Both the position numbers and the translations under genes were made by a program. A model generated the notes under the pieces. The model worked only from the letters and a program-made list of their open reading frames with translations, was not told where the DNA came from and did not search any database. From Ruminococcaceae bacterium HV4-5-B5C (GTDB taxonomy: Bacteria; Bacillota; Clostridia; Oscillospirales; Acutalibacteraceae), in the NCBI GenBank assembly GCA_900184925.1, contig FXYJ02000007.1:62001-126000 (forward strand): a DNA stretch of 64,000 nucleotides, read 5' to 3'. Positions 34,665-43,454 of this stretch are shown here, one piece after another (position 1 is the stretch's first letter; every line of letters starts with the position of its first letter).

Positions 34665-35363
34665 CTGAAAATCTGCGGGCTGCAAAAGCTCACTCTGCTC
34701 GATTACCCGGAAAAGGTTGCCTGCACCGTTTTTACCGCCGGGTGCAATCTTCGCTGCCCCTTCTGCCACAACGCTTCGCTTGTGCTGGGAGAACCGTTCC
34801 CGGACGAAGTTGCGGAAAGCGAACTGTTCGCCTACCTGAAAAAACGGCGCGGCGTTCTCGACGGTATCTGTGTCACCGGCGGAGAACCTCTTCTGCAGCC
34901 GGGGCTGACGGATTTTCTGAGCAGTGTACAGGATCTCGGGTACTCCGTGAAGCTTGACACGAACGGCACGTTCCCGGACAGGCTTCAGGCCGTGGTCAGG
35001 GCGGGGCTGGTCGACTACGTGGCGATGGATGTTAAGAATTCACCGGAGCGGTACGCGGAAACTGCGGGGACTGCCGGTTTTGATTTTTCTTCCGTGCGCA
35101 AAAGCATGGATTTCCTGCTTTCGGGTTTTGTGGATTATGAATTCCGCACGACGGTCGTAAAAGGCCTGCACGACGCGAGTTCACTGCGCGGCGCCGCACA
35201 GTCCATTTTGGGCGCGAAGCGCTATTACCTGCAGAAGTTTGTTGATTCGGGCGAGCTGATTCAAGACGGGTTTTCCGCTTTTTCAGACGCGGAGATGCGG
35301 GAGTTCCGGGAACTTGTTTCGCCTTTTGTGCAATCTGCCGCGCTGCGCGGCATTTCAGAATAA
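34665..35363 (+). CDS. nrdG: Anaerobic ribonucleotide reductase activating protein (radical SAM)
   Basis: A 232-residue radical-SAM enzyme that makes the glycyl radical on NrdD. The cluster motif is CNLRCPFC (Cys27, Cys31, Cys34), with VTGGEPLLQPGL and VKLDTNGTFPDRLQ following. Start: homologues begin MKICGLQKLTLLDYP; here that Met position is a CTG at 34665, seven bases after GGGAGGG, and no ATG, GTG or TTG fits. The longer open frame upstream crosses the promoter. The gene ends 28 nt before nrdD. It resembles the NrdG2/PflA-like subclass rather than E. coli NrdG. Confidence 0.85.
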   Translation: MKICGLQKLTLLDYPEKVACTVFTAGCNLRCPFCHNASLVLGEPFPDEVAESELFAYLKKRRGVLDGICVTGGEPLLQPGLTDFLSSVQDLGYSVKLDTNGTFPDRLQAVVRAGLVDYVAMDVKNSPERYAETAGTAGFDFSSVRKSMDFLLSGFVDYEFRTTVVKGLHDASSLRGAAQSILGAKRYYLQKFVDSGELIQDGFSAFSDAEMREFRELVSPFVQSAALRGISE

Positions 35364-35391
35364 CTGAGGGTAAAAAGAGGGGTATTGGGAA

Positions 35392-37770
35392 ATGTATCAG
35401 GTTGTTAAACGGGACGGCGCCGTCGTTGCCTTCGACATTGCGAAAATCAGCGCGGCCATCGGCAAATCGTTTGAAGCGCTTGAAAAGCAGTGCAACAAGG
35501 ACATCCTCGACCTGCTCGCGCTCCGCGTGACGGCGGACTACGCCTCCAAGATCCGGGAAGAAAAGATCGGTGTGGAAGCCATTCAGGACAGCGTGGAGTC
35601 CGTGCTGATCCAGTCCGGCTACGCCGACGTCGCCAAAAGCTATATTCTGTACCGTAAACAGCGTGAAAAAATCCGCAACATGAAGTCGACTATCCTAGAC
35701 TACAAGCAGCTGGTCGACAGCTACGTGAAGCTCACAGACTGGCGCGTCAAGGAAAACTCGACGGTAACCTATTCCGTCGGCGGGTTGATTCTCAGCAATT
35801 CCGGCGCGATCACCGCGAACTACTGGCTTTCCGAAATCTACGATGAGGAAATTGCCAGCGCGCACCGCAACGCCGACATGCACATCCACGACCTTTCGAT
35901 GCTCACCGGCTACTGCGCAGGCTGGAGCCTCAAGCAGCTCATTCAGGAGGGTCTTGGCGGCGTCGCGGGCAAAATCACCTCCGCACCGGCAAAGCACCTC
36001 GTTTCGCTGTGCAACCAGATGGTGAACTTTTTAGGCATTATGCAGAACGAATGGGCTGGAGCACAGGCTTTTTCTTCGTTCGACACCTATCTTGCGCCGT
36101 TTGTGAAAGCGGACAATCTCTCTTACTATGATGTTAAGAACTGCATCCAGTCGTTTATTTACGGCGTAAACACGCCCAGCCGCTGGGGCACGCAGGCCCC
36201 GTTCTCCAACATCACGCTGGACTGGACGGTGCCGGACGACCTCGCCGAGCTGCCCGCCATCGTAGGCGGCAAAGAGATGGACTTCAAATACAAAGACTGT
36301 AAAAAAGAAATGGACATGGTCAACAAAGCCTTCATTGAGACCATGATTGAGGGGGATGCCAACGGGCGCGGGTTCCAGTACCCGATCCCCACTTATTCCA
36401 TCACGAGGGATTTCGACTGGTCGGACACGGAGAACAACCGGCTTCTGTTTGAAATGGCTTCCAAATACGGCACTCCGTATTTCTCCAACTACATCAACAG
36501 CGACATGCAGCCGAGCGACGTGCGCAGCATGTGCTGCCGCCTCCGCCTCGACCTGCGCGAGCTTAGGAAAAAATCCGGCGGATTCTTCGGCAGCGGCGAA
36601 AGTACCGGTTCCGTCGGCGTCGTGACGATCAATATGCCGCGCATCGCGTATCTCGCAGAAAACGAAGCGGATTTCTACGTTCGCCTCGACCGGATGATGG
36701 ACATTGCAGCGCGCTCCCTCAAGGTCAAGCGCGAAATCATTACGCGCCTTCTGAAAGAGGGTCTTTACCCCTACACAAGGCGCTACCTCGGAAGCTTTGA
36801 AAACCACTTCTCCACCATCGGACTTATCGGAATGAACGAGGCCTGCCTGAACGCCCGGTGGATTCATGAGGATCTGACGCACGGAAAAGCGCACCGGTTC
36901 ACGGTGGACGTTCTGAACCATATGCGGGAGCGTCTCTCCGACTATCAGGAGCAGTACGGCGACCTCTATAACCTCGAAGCGACGCCAGCGGAGTCCACCT
37001 CCTACCGCCTCGCAAAGCACGATGTGGAGCGCTACCCCGATATCGTTACGGCTTCGGAGCACGGCAAAACGCCTTACTACACGAATTCCTCCAACCTGCC
37101 GGTCGGCTACACGGCCGATATTTTCGAAGCACTTGACCAGCAGGACGACCTGCAGACACTTTACACCTCCGGCACCGTGTTCCACGCATTCCTCGGCGAA
37201 AAACTCCCGAACTGGAAATCCGCCGCCGCACTCGTGAGGAAAATTGCAGAGAACTACCGTCTGCCTTACTATACCCTCTCCCCAACCTATTCGGTCTGTA
37301 AAAACCACGGCTACCTCGCGGGCGAGCATTTCACCTGCCCCGAGTGCGGAGAACCCGCTGAAGTCTACAGCCGCATTACCGGTTATTACCGCCCTGTGCA
37401 GAACTGGAACGACGGCAAAGCAGAAGAATACCGCGAGCGCAAGCTGTATGACGTGAACAGTTCTCACATTGACGGCCACAAAGCGGAGGCCGAAGCGGAA
37501 ACCGCCCCAAAGCAGGAGAAAGCTGCTTCAAACAGCGAAGAAAAAGTCTATCTCTTCACGACCAAAACCTGCCCGAACTGCCGCCTTGCAAAGTCTTACC
37601 TCGACACGGCGGGCGTTGCCTACCGCGTCGTAGATGCCGAGGAGCACCAAAGCCTTGTGGAAAATTACGGCGTCCGTCAGGCACCTACGCTCGTCGTCGT
37701 GCGCGGCGAAAACGTTCTTCAGTTTGCGAACGCTTCCAACATCAGAAAATTTGCCGAAGAGCATTGCTGA
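35392..37770 (+). CDS. nrdD: Anaerobic ribonucleoside-triphosphate reductase with fused C-terminal redoxin
   Basis: A 792-residue class III reductase, oxygen-sensitive, that makes dNTPs. An ATP-cone (about 1-90) precedes the barrel domain with SMCCRLRLD and INMPRIAYLA; a zinc site (CKNHGYLAGEHFTCPECG) and the glycyl-radical motif RITGYYRPVQNWN (Gly664) follow. After an Ala/Glu/Lys-rich linker (about 688-717) a 75-residue thioredoxin-fold domain begins KVYLFTTKTCPNC (CPNC at 727-730) and ends with QAPTLVVV and NIRKF, the glutaredoxin/NrdH pattern. The fusion suggests this enzyme takes electrons from a redoxin, not formate. It pairs with the activase upstream and is followed by a strong terminator. 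Confidence 0.95.
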   Translation: MYQVVKRDGAVVAFDIAKISAAIGKSFEALEKQCNKDILDLLALRVTADYASKIREEKIGVEAIQDSVESVLIQSGYADVAKSYILYRKQREKIRNMKSTILDYKQLVDSYVKLTDWRVKENSTVTYSVGGLILSNSGAITANYWLSEIYDEEIASAHRNADMHIHDLSMLTGYCAGWSLKQLIQEGLGGVAGKITSAPAKHLVSLCNQMVNFLGIMQNEWAGAQAFSSFDTYLAPFVKADNLSYYDVKNCIQSFIYGVNTPSRWGTQAPFSNITLDWTVPDDLAELPAIVGGKEMDFKYKDCKKEMDMVNKAFIETMIEGDANGRGFQYPIPTYSITRDFDWSDTENNRLLFEMASKYGTPYFSNYINSDMQPSDVRSMCCRLRLDLRELRKKSGGFFGSGESTGSVGVVTINMPRIAYLAENEADFYVRLDRMMDIAARSLKVKREIITRLLKEGLYPYTRRYLGSFENHFSTIGLIGMNEACLNARWIHEDLTHGKAHRFTVDVLNHMRERLSDYQEQYGDLYNLEATPAESTSYRLAKHDVERYPDIVTASEHGKTPYYTNSSNLPVGYTADIFEALDQQDDLQTLYTSGTVFHAFLGEKLPNWKSAAALVRKIAENYRLPYYTLSPTYSVCKNHGYLAGEHFTCPECGEPAEVYSRITGYYRPVQNWNDGKAEEYRERKLYDVNSSHIDGHKAEAEAETAPKQEKAASNSEEKVYLFTTKTCPNCRLAKSYLDTAGVAYRVVDAEEHQSLVENYGVRQAPTLVVVRGENVLQFANASNIRKFAEEHC

Positions 37771-37787
37771 AATAAGACTTCTATTTT

Positions 37788-37816
37788 CCCCGGCCATTTG
37801 CCGGGGACTTTTTTTA
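37788..37816 (+). terminator. Terminator after nrdD
   Basis: Seven-bp stem CCCCGGC/GCCGGGG (37788-37794 with 37800-37806), five-base loop, followed by ACTTTTTTT. Confidence 0.92.
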
Positions 37817-37863
37817 TCCGAAGCAGCAGTTCACAGTAAGCCGTCGCCGTATGGGAAGGCGGC

Positions 37864-37892
37864 TTGACAAGGGCGCTGATCTGTGCTAAGTT
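37864..37892 (+). promoter_or_regulatory. Promoter of the thiamine operon
   Basis: Consensus TTGACA (37864-37869), 17-nt spacer, TAAGTT (37887-37892), just ahead of the first TPP aptamer. No second promoter is visible between the two aptamers. Confidence 0.75.
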
Positions 37893-37908
37893 AATAACGT
37901 CAAATTGA

Positions 37909-38010
37909 ATCGCGCGGGGGAACTCCGGCGGGCTGCGGCCCGGACCGAGTTGAGAAGGTAAAACCTGACCCTTTGAACCTGTCGGTCAACACCGGCGCAG
38001 GGAAGCGGCC
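37909..38010 (+). ncRNA. TPP riboswitch (THI box), first copy
   Basis: The aptamer shows the THI-box core: a GGGGG 5' arm, a CGGGC/GCCCG side hairpin with loop TGCG, then TTGAGAAGGTAAAACC, CCCTTTGAACCTGTC and the final GGCGCAGGGAAGCGG. It binds thiamine pyrophosphate and would favour the terminator at 38031-38064. Positions 37949-38008 are identical to those of the second copy. Confidence 0.95.
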
Positions 38011-38030
38011 GCTAAAAAGCGTTTTAAAGT

Positions 38031-38064
38031 GCTTGCCTGAAATTTCGGGCAGGCTCTTTTTTTT
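38031..38064 (+). terminator. Terminator of the first TPP riboswitch
   Basis: TGCCTG/CGGGCA stem (one G-U pair) around AAATTT, followed by TCTTTTTTTT. It is the expression platform of the first aptamer. Confidence 0.88.
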
Positions 38065-38077
38065 ACAACTGAATCAG

Positions 38078-38176
38078 GAAGCAGGGGGACTACGGCGGGC
38101 TTGTGCCCGGACCGGGTTGAGAAGGTAAAACCTGACCCTTTGAACCTGTCGGTCAACACCGGCGCAGGGAAGCGGA
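38078..38176 (+). ncRNA. TPP riboswitch (THI box), second copy
   Basis: A second complete THI-box aptamer 67 nt downstream of the first. The side hairpin keeps its CGGGC/GCCCG stem but has loop TTGT rather than TGCG, and positions 38116-38175 are identical to 37949-38008. It has its own terminator (38188-38216) and directly precedes thiD, so the two switches act in series on one transcript. Confidence 0.95.
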
Positions 38177-38187
38177 GACATGAGTGA

Positions 38188-38216
38188 TGCTTGCCGAAAC
38201 CGGCAGGCATTTTTTG
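38188..38216 (+). terminator. Terminator of the second TPP riboswitch
   Basis: Stem TGC-TTGCCG paired with CGGCAGGCA and a run of six T residues, ending 23 nt before thiD. Confidence 0.88.
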
Positions 38217-38238
38217 TTGCTTCAGGAAAGGAGCTGTC

Positions 38239-39057
38239 ATGAAAAAAGCACTGACAATAGCAGGCTCAGACTGCAGCGGCGGTGCGGGAATTCAGGCCGA
38301 CCTCAAAACGTTCGCAGCACACGGTGTCTACGGCATGAGCGTGATCGTCTCGGTCGTGGCGGAAAACACTCTGCACGTGCTGGGTTCGCAGAACATCGCG
38401 CCGGAAATGATTGAAAAGCAGATTGACGCCGTGCTGTCGGACATCGGCGCGGATGCGGTAAAAATCGGCATGCTGCCGGACTCCGCCTGCATGGAGGCTG
38501 TCGCGCGCCGACTTCGGGAATACCGGCCGCGAAATGTTGTCGCCGACCCCGTAATGGCGGCAAAAGACGGCTGCGCGCTGATGCAGCCCGGAGCGCTGGA
38601 TACGCTGATCCGGGACATTCTGCCGCTCACCGATCTGCTGACACCCAACATTCCGGAGGCGGAAACGATTACCGGAAGAGGAATTTCCTCGCCTGCAGAC
38701 ATGGAACGCGCGGCAAGACAAATTGCGGCGCTCGGCCCCAAAGCCGTACTGGTCAAGGGAGGGCATTCCCCGGGGGACGCCGTGGACGTACTGTTCGACG
38801 GACGGGAATTCCGGTATTACCGCGCAGAACGCATTCCCACAAAAAACACGCACGGAACGGGCTGCACCTATTCCTCCGCCATCGCCTCCGACCTCGCGCT
38901 CGGCTTTGCTCTGCCGGAAGCCGTAGCGCGCGCAAAAGAATATGTTACCACGGCGATCCGGCATTCGCTGGCCATCGGAAAAGGCTGCGGACCAACCCAT
39001 CACTTCTACGACCTCTACCGAAACGGGTTACAGAAAGGACAGACGGACCATGAATAA
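38239..39057 (+). CDS. thiD: Hydroxymethylpyrimidine (phosphate) kinase
   Basis: The 272-residue ThiD phosphorylates HMP and HMP-P to HMP-PP for thiamine synthesis. It has the substrate-binding start [63 protein letters not shown] and the anion hole [21 protein letters not shown] precedes the ATG; the open frame upstream runs into the riboswitch terminator and was excluded. First gene of the operon; it overlaps thiC by 8 nt. Confidence 0.96.
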   Translation: MKKALTIAGSDCSGGAGIQADLKTFAAHGVYGMSVIVSVVAENTLHVLGSQNIAPEMIEKQIDAVLSDIGADAVKIGMLPDSACMEAVARRLREYRPRNVVADPVMAAKDGCALMQPGALDTLIRDILPLTDLLTPNIPEAETITGRGISSPADMERAARQIAALGPKAVLVKGGHSPGDAVDVLFDGREFRYYRAERIPTKNTHGTGCTYSSAIASDLALGFALPEAVARAKEYVTTAIRHSLAIGKGCGPTHHFYDLYRNGLQKGQTDHE

Positions 39058-40390
39058 AAAGACACAGATGGACTTTGCCCGCGCGGGCATTGCGACAAAA
39101 GAACTGAAGATTGTGGCAAAAGAGGAGGGCATGCCCGAGTCGGAACTGATGGCTCTTGTGGCGACCGGGCAGGCCGTCATTCCCGCCAACATCCTTCACA
39201 AAGCGCTGCACCCCTACGGCATCGGCAAAGGACTGCGAACCAAGATCAACGTCAACCTCGGCATCTCGGGCGACTGCGCAGACTACCGTGCAGAAATGGA
39301 AAAGGTGCATCTTGCGGAAAAATTCGGGGCCGAAGCCGTTATGGACCTGAGCAACTACGGGAAAACGCATGAATTCCGCAGCAAGCTGATTGCCTCCTCC
39401 CCCGCTATGATCGGCACCGTGCCCGTCTACGACGCCATCGGTTACCTAGAAAAGGACCTGAAGGACATCACGGCGCAGGATTTTCTGAAGGTTGTTCGTT
39501 CCCATGCGGAAGAAGGCGTTGACTTCATGACGATTCACGCCGGGCTTAACCGGCGCGCGGCAGACATTTTTCTGCGCGAACGCCGCCAGATGAACATTGT
39601 CTCGCGCGGCGGATCTCTCCTGTTCGCCTGGATGAAAATGACGGGAAACGAGAACCCATTCTATGAGCATTACGACGAACTGCTGGATATTCTGCACGAA
39701 TACGACGTAACCGTCAGTCTCGGAGATGCGCTCCGGCCCGGAAGCATTGCAGACGCGACCGATGCCTCGCAGATTGCGGAGCTGACGGAGCTCGGAAGCC
39801 TGACCAAGCGCGCGTGGGAACGCGGCGTGCAGGTTCTTGTGGAAGGGCCCGGCCACATGGCAATGGATGAGATCGCGGCAAATATGAAGCTCGAAAAGCG
39901 GCTTTGCCACGGCGCGCCGTTCTATGTACTCGGCCCGCTTGTCACCGATATCGCACCCGGCTACGACCATATTACGTCCGCCATCGGCGGCGCCATCGCG
40001 GCGGCGAACGGCGCGGATTTTCTCTGCTATGTCACGCCCGCCGAGCATCTCCGCCTTCCCGACCTCGGCGACGTAAAAGAGGGCATCATCGCCTCAAAGA
40101 TCGCGGCGCACGCGGCGGATCTCGCCAAAGGAATCAAGGGCGCTCGCGACGCCGATTTCAAAATCAGCGAAGCGCGGCGGAAGCTTGACTGGGACGAAAT
40201 TTTCCGCTGTTCCCTCGACGAAGAAAAAGCGAGGACCTATTTTGAAAGCGTCCCGCCGAAAGACCGGCACAGTTGTTCCATGTGCGGAAAAATGTGCGCG
40301 GTGCGCACCATGAACCGGATTCTGGAAGGGCTTGACGCGGAACTGAACTCCGGGGATCAAAACGAAGGAAAAGAGGCGGCACAAAAATGA
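39050..40390 (+). CDS. thiC: Phosphomethylpyrimidine synthase
   Basis: ThiC is the radical-SAM enzyme that rearranges AIR into HMP-P, so it draws on the purine pathway. The 446-residue product has the catalytic barrel ([79 protein letters not shown]) and the C-terminal cluster motif CSMCGKMC. It is the shorter form without the N-terminal extension of the E. coli enzyme. The ATG lies within the thiD stop region; a longer open frame inside thiD was rejected. Confidence 0.97.
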   Translation: MNKKTQMDFARAGIATKELKIVAKEEGMPESELMALVATGQAVIPANILHKALHPYGIGKGLRTKINVNLGISGDCADYRAEMEKVHLAEKFGAEAVMDLSNYGKTHEFRSKLIASSPAMIGTVPVYDAIGYLEKDLKDITAQDFLKVVRSHAEEGVDFMTIHAGLNRRAADIFLRERRQMNIVSRGGSLLFAWMKMTGNENPFYEHYDELLDILHEYDVTVSLGDALRPGSIADATDASQIAELTELGSLTKRAWERGVQVLVEGPGHMAMDEIAANMKLEKRLCHGAPFYVLGPLVTDIAPGYDHITSAIGGAIAAANGADFLCYVTPAEHLRLPDLGDVKEGIIASKIAAHAADLAKGIKGARDADFKISEARRKLDWDEIFRCSLDEEKARTYFESVPPKDRHSCSMCGKMCAVRTMNRILEGLDAELNSGDQNEGKEAAQK

Positions 40391-41226
40391 CGGAAGAAGA
40401 AATCCGGACACAGATTATGCATGCAGCCGAAACGGTCAGGCGCACGAACCCGATGGCACCGTCGCTCACCAATACGGTCACGGTAAACTTCGTCGCAAAC
40501 GCGCAGATCGCCGTGGGAGGCTCCGCCGCAATGTTTTACCTGCCGGACGAAGGCGAAGCTCTCGGCGCACTGGGCGGCGCGACTTACTTCAACGTGGGGA
40601 CGCTCCTTCCCGTCTACGAGCAGACGGTACCCCTCACCCTCGAAGCCCTGCGGCACGCCGGAAAGCCCTGGGTGCTCGACCCCGTAGCGGTCGGCGTCGG
40701 GGCGCTGCGGACAAAGCTGCTCCTGCAGATGAAGGAGTATCGACCCGACATCATCCGCGGCAATGCCTCTGAGATTATCGCACTGGCAGGACTGTGGCGG
40801 TTGAAGGGCGGTGCGGAAACGACAACTGCGCGCGGCGTGGATTCCACCGATTCTGTCAGCGCGGCAAAGCAGGCCGCTGCCGCTCTCGCAAAGTGGACAG
40901 GCGGAGCCGTGTCCGTTTCAGGCGTCGACGACTACGTGACGGACGGAACCGTCGGCGCCGTCTCTCACGGCGGATCTCATTTCATGGAGAAGATCACCGG
41001 TTCGGGCTGCTCCCTCGGCGGGGTCTCAGCCGTTTACCTGTGCGCCGCTCCCCCTTTCACCGCGGCGCTGACCGCCGTTTCGGCGTATAACCTTGCGGGC
41101 CTCCGCGCGGGCCGCAAAACGGCGGGTCCTGCAAGCTTTCAGACCGCCTTTCTCGACGAACTGTACCTTGCTTCGCCGGAAGAGATCGCAGAAAATCCGT
41201 TTGAACTGGAGGAGGTTCTCGAATGA
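40387..41226 (+). CDS. thiM: Hydroxyethylthiazole kinase
   Basis: The 279-residue ThiM phosphorylates salvaged thiazole alcohol (THZ). Visible are the N-terminal [66 protein letters not shown] and the anion-hole [13 protein letters not shown]. Its presence, with no thiG/thiH/thiS/thiF in the window, points to thiazole salvage feeding ThiE. It overlaps thiC and the next gene by 4 nt each, so the operon is tightly coupled. Confidence 0.95.
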   Translation: MTEEEIRTQIMHAAETVRRTNPMAPSLTNTVTVNFVANAQIAVGGSAAMFYLPDEGEALGALGGATYFNVGTLLPVYEQTVPLTLEALRHAGKPWVLDPVAVGVGALRTKLLLQMKEYRPDIIRGNASEIIALAGLWRLKGGAETTTARGVDSTDSVSAAKQAAAALAKWTGGAVSVSGVDDYVTDGTVGAVSHGGSHFMEKITGSGCSLGGVSAVYLCAAPPFTAALTAVSAYNLAGLRAGRKTAGPASFQTAFLDELYLASPEEIAENPFELEEVLE

Positions 41227-41546
41227 ATACGCTGATTGCGGTCGCCATCGCACCGTGCGGCGTTGGCGACGAGCTTGCGCCGCAGGTGGCCGAAGTTGTG
41301 AAGGTGATCCGCGCTTCGGGACTTCCGAACCGGACAAGCTCGATGTTCACGGAAATTGAAGGTGAATGGGACGACGTGATGAAGGTCGTGAAGGACGCGG
41401 CGTTTGTGCTTGCTGAAAAGGGAATCCGTACGGAGGTTGTGCTGAAAGCCGACATCCGCCCGGGGTTCACCAACATGATGCAGGAAAAAGTCGCTAAGGT
41501 GAGTGCGATTTTAGGAGGAAACAATGTACGGCAGAAAGAGCTTTGA
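41223..41546 (+). CDS. MTH1187-family thiamine-binding protein
   Basis: A 107-residue small alpha/beta protein: IAVAIAPCGVGDELAPQVAEVVKVIR, FTEIEGEWDDVMKVVKDAAFVL and TEVVLKADIRPG. It belongs to the MTH1187/YkoF-like superfamily (DUF77), members of which bind thiamine or its HMP part. In this operon it could carry or sense an intermediate. It overlaps thiM at the start and thiE at the end (23 nt), indicating translational coupling. Confidence 0.85.
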   Translation: MNTLIAVAIAPCGVGDELAPQVAEVVKVIRASGLPNRTSSMFTEIEGEWDDVMKVVKDAAFVLAEKGIRTEVVLKADIRPGFTNMMQEKVAKVSAILGGNNVRQKEL

Positions 41547-42222
41547 TCTCTCGGCATACCTTGTGGTAGGGCCCGAAAACACGAATGGAAGGCCAGTCGC
41601 ACAGATTGTGAAAGATGCGGTGGAAGCGGGTTTCACCTGTATACAGATCCGCTCCAAGACCGCGTCGGCGCGCGAAATGATTGAGCTGACGGGGCAGGCC
41701 GCCCGCGCGATTGCAGAAACAGGCAGGCAGACCGCTCTTCTTGTCGACGACCGCCTTGACGTGGTTCTCGCGGCACGCAGGCAGGGCATTCAGGTGGACG
41801 GCATTCACGTCGGACAGTCCGACATTCCTGTCGAAGTCTGCCGGGAATATCTCGGGCAAGATTCCGTCGTCGGCCTCTCCGCCCCGGCACATGAGCTGTT
41901 CGACTACATCCGGACGGCAGACGTGCGGCTGATCGATTATTTCGGCGTTGGGCCGCTGCATGAAACGGACACAAAACCGGACTGCGGTCTTGACGGCGGA
42001 CAAGTAATCACACGCAGTCTGGTCGATATTAAAGAGCTCGCAAGGCTCAGCCCGATCCCGGTCACGGTGGGCGGAGGCGTAAAGCTTGAGGATATTCCCA
42101 CTCTGGCGCAGACGGGCGTCGCAGGTTTCTTTGTCGTTTCCGCAGTTGCCGGGGCCGACAACCCGAAATCAGCCGCCTCCGAACTTGTAAAAGCGTGGAA
42201 GGCAAACTCCCGCCGGGCGTAA
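41524..42222 (+). CDS. thiE: Thiamine-phosphate synthase
   Basis: The 232-residue ThiE joins HMP-PP and thiazole phosphate to thiamine phosphate. Motifs: LVVGPENTNGRP, FTCIQIRSKTASAREMIEL, TALLVDDRLDVVLAARRQGIQVDGIHVGQSDIPVEVCR, GLSAPAHELFDYI, YFGVGPLHETDTKPD, and PVTVGGGVKLEDIPTLAQTGVAGFFVVSAV. It completes the HMP-plus-thiazole pathway encoded by the operon. GGAGG precedes the ATG. A long bidirectional terminator lies 2 nt after the stop. Confidence 0.95.
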   Translation: MYGRKSFDLSAYLVVGPENTNGRPVAQIVKDAVEAGFTCIQIRSKTASAREMIELTGQAARAIAETGRQTALLVDDRLDVVLAARRQGIQVDGIHVGQSDIPVEVCREYLGQDSVVGLSAPAHELFDYIRTADVRLIDYFGVGPLHETDTKPDCGLDGGQVITRSLVDIKELARLSPIPVTVGGGVKLEDIPTLAQTGVAGFFVVSAVAGADNPKSAASELVKAWKANSRRA

Positions 42223-42224
42223 GC

Positions 42225-42272
42225 AGGCAAAGAGAAAAGCTGCCGCAGAAACGGCAGCTTTTCTCTTTGCCT
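42225..42272. terminator. Bidirectional terminator between thiE and the XRE gene
   Basis: A perfect 21-bp inverted repeat (42225-42245 with 42252-42272) around a six-base loop. The arms carry A-rich and T-rich runs, so it works for the convergent genes on both strands. Confidence 0.9.
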
Positions 42273-42277
42273 CTCGG

Positions 42278-43348
42278 TCACTTCGCAAATCTTTTCAGCA
42301 GGTCCTGAAACCTAGTATCGTCGCGCAGGAAGTCGAAATCGTCGCTGCTTTTCAGCCCATCGATCACCTTTTCTTTTGAAAAATTAAGCGCTATGGAGGC
42401 TTTCTTCGATTGTGTCGTGCTAAAGAAAAAATTATCGGAAAGCCGACACTTCCCAAAATCGTACGGAAACACGGAAAGATACTGTTCCAGATAGTTCAGT
42501 GTTTTTTCTGCGTCCCTTCTGCGGGAATAAATCAGCAGATACAGTTGGCAGACGCTGCCGGACATAAAGTCCTCAAGCCCGAAAACTTCGACCAGCTTGC
42601 GCTGTGCGTCGGCGTAACGCAGGGCGTCGTCCCACTTCTTTTGCTTCATCGCGACGGACGCGAGGCCAGTGAGCGCCATCGCCGCACCCTGCACTCCTTC
42701 GAACAGATTTTGCTGGTCAAGCTTTTCCGCCTTGCCGAGTTCACCCTGCTGAAGATAAACGGTCGGCAGGATCTTCTTCGGGTCAAGCCCGCCCTCCGGC
42801 ATTTTTTCAAGGATTTTCTGAGCCTCGCCGGGTTGGTCCATCTGAAGATACGTGCAGGCCAGAAGATAAAGCGCCGCTCCTGCGACTTTTTCGTCTTCGC
42901 TTCTGGAGGCTTCTTTCAGAAGACCGGCGGATTTTTCCATCGCGTCATGCGCCGTTGCCTCATCCTCGCCGCATTTCGCGGCATACCACGGCAGCAGACC
43001 GGAAAGCTGATATTTCAAGGACAGATTATTGGGGTATTCCGTCAGATACCCGTCACACAGGTCGCTCCCCGCGCGGAAGCCGTCCGCTTCAAATCTTCCT
43101 AAGCATTCCTTTACGATCTCGTTCACCCGCTCCGGGGAAATGTCGCTTTCATAGTGGAGCAGGCCGTCGACCGTCACGCCAAAGTAACGCGCAATGGGCA
43201 TCAGCAGCGTAATATCGGGGTAGGAATTCCCCGTCTCCCATTTAGAGACTGCGGGAACGGAGACTCCGACCGCGTCGGCAAGCTGCTCCTGTGTCACGCT
43301 GTTCTGTTTTCTCAGGCTCAGTATGATTTTTCCGATCGGCAGTTCCAT
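42278..43348 (-). CDS. XRE-family regulator with helical repeat domain
   Basis: A 356-residue protein. The N-terminal helix-turn-helix (LRKQNSVTQEQLADAVGVSVPAVSKWETGNSYPDITLL, about residues 12-50) is of the XRE/Cro type; the rest (about 85-350) is a chain of paired helices resembling tetratricopeptide repeats, as in peptide-sensing RRNPP-like regulators or stand-alone XRE-TPR proteins. No small peptide gene was seen beside it. It is divergent from the PAP2 gene; the palindrome at 43440-43454 between them is a candidate binding site. Confidence 0.82.
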   Translation of the reverse strand: MELPIGKIILSLRKQNSVTQEQLADAVGVSVPAVSKWETGNSYPDITLLMPIARYFGVTVDGLLHYESDISPERVNEIVKECLGRFEADGFRAGSDLCDGYLTEYPNNLSLKYQLSGLLPWYAAKCGEDEATAHDAMEKSAGLLKEASRSEDEKVAGAALYLLACTYLQMDQPGEAQKILEKMPEGGLDPKKILPTVYLQQGELGKAEKLDQQNLFEGVQGAAMALTGLASVAMKQKKWDDALRYADAQRKLVEVFGLEDFMSGSVCQLYLLIYSRRRDAEKTLNYLEQYLSVFPYDFGKCRLSDNFFFSTTQSKKASIALNFSKEKVIDGLKSSDDFDFLRDDTRFQDLLKRFAK

Positions 43349-43378
43349 GTTCCAGCACCCTTTCCCTTTTCTTGTTCC

Positions 43379-43407
43379 ATCATAACCTTCCCCGCGTATC
43401 TTTGCAA
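43379..43407 (-). promoter_or_regulatory. Promoter of the XRE gene
   Basis: Minus strand TTGCAA (43402-43407), 17-nt spacer, TATGAT (43379-43384), about 30 nt before the start codon. Confidence 0.6.
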
Positions 43408-43439
43408 CGGAGGCGCAGTTAAAAAAGGCCGTCGGGAAC

Positions 43440-43454
43440 TTAACCGCCGGTTAA
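43440..43454. repeat. Palindrome in the divergent XRE/PAP2 intergenic region
   Basis: Perfect inverted repeat TTAACCGCCGGTTAA (6-3-6), placed about 35 bp upstream of the XRE -35 and 60 bp upstream of the -10 (TATAAT, 43514-43519) of the PAP2 gene. It is a likely operator, most simply for the adjacent XRE regulator. Confidence 0.5.

Noticed and set aside
36031..37479. A 482-codon open frame on the minus strand
   Set aside because: It lies antisense within nrdD, whose zinc site and glycyl-radical motif are intact; no domain was recognised in the antisense product.
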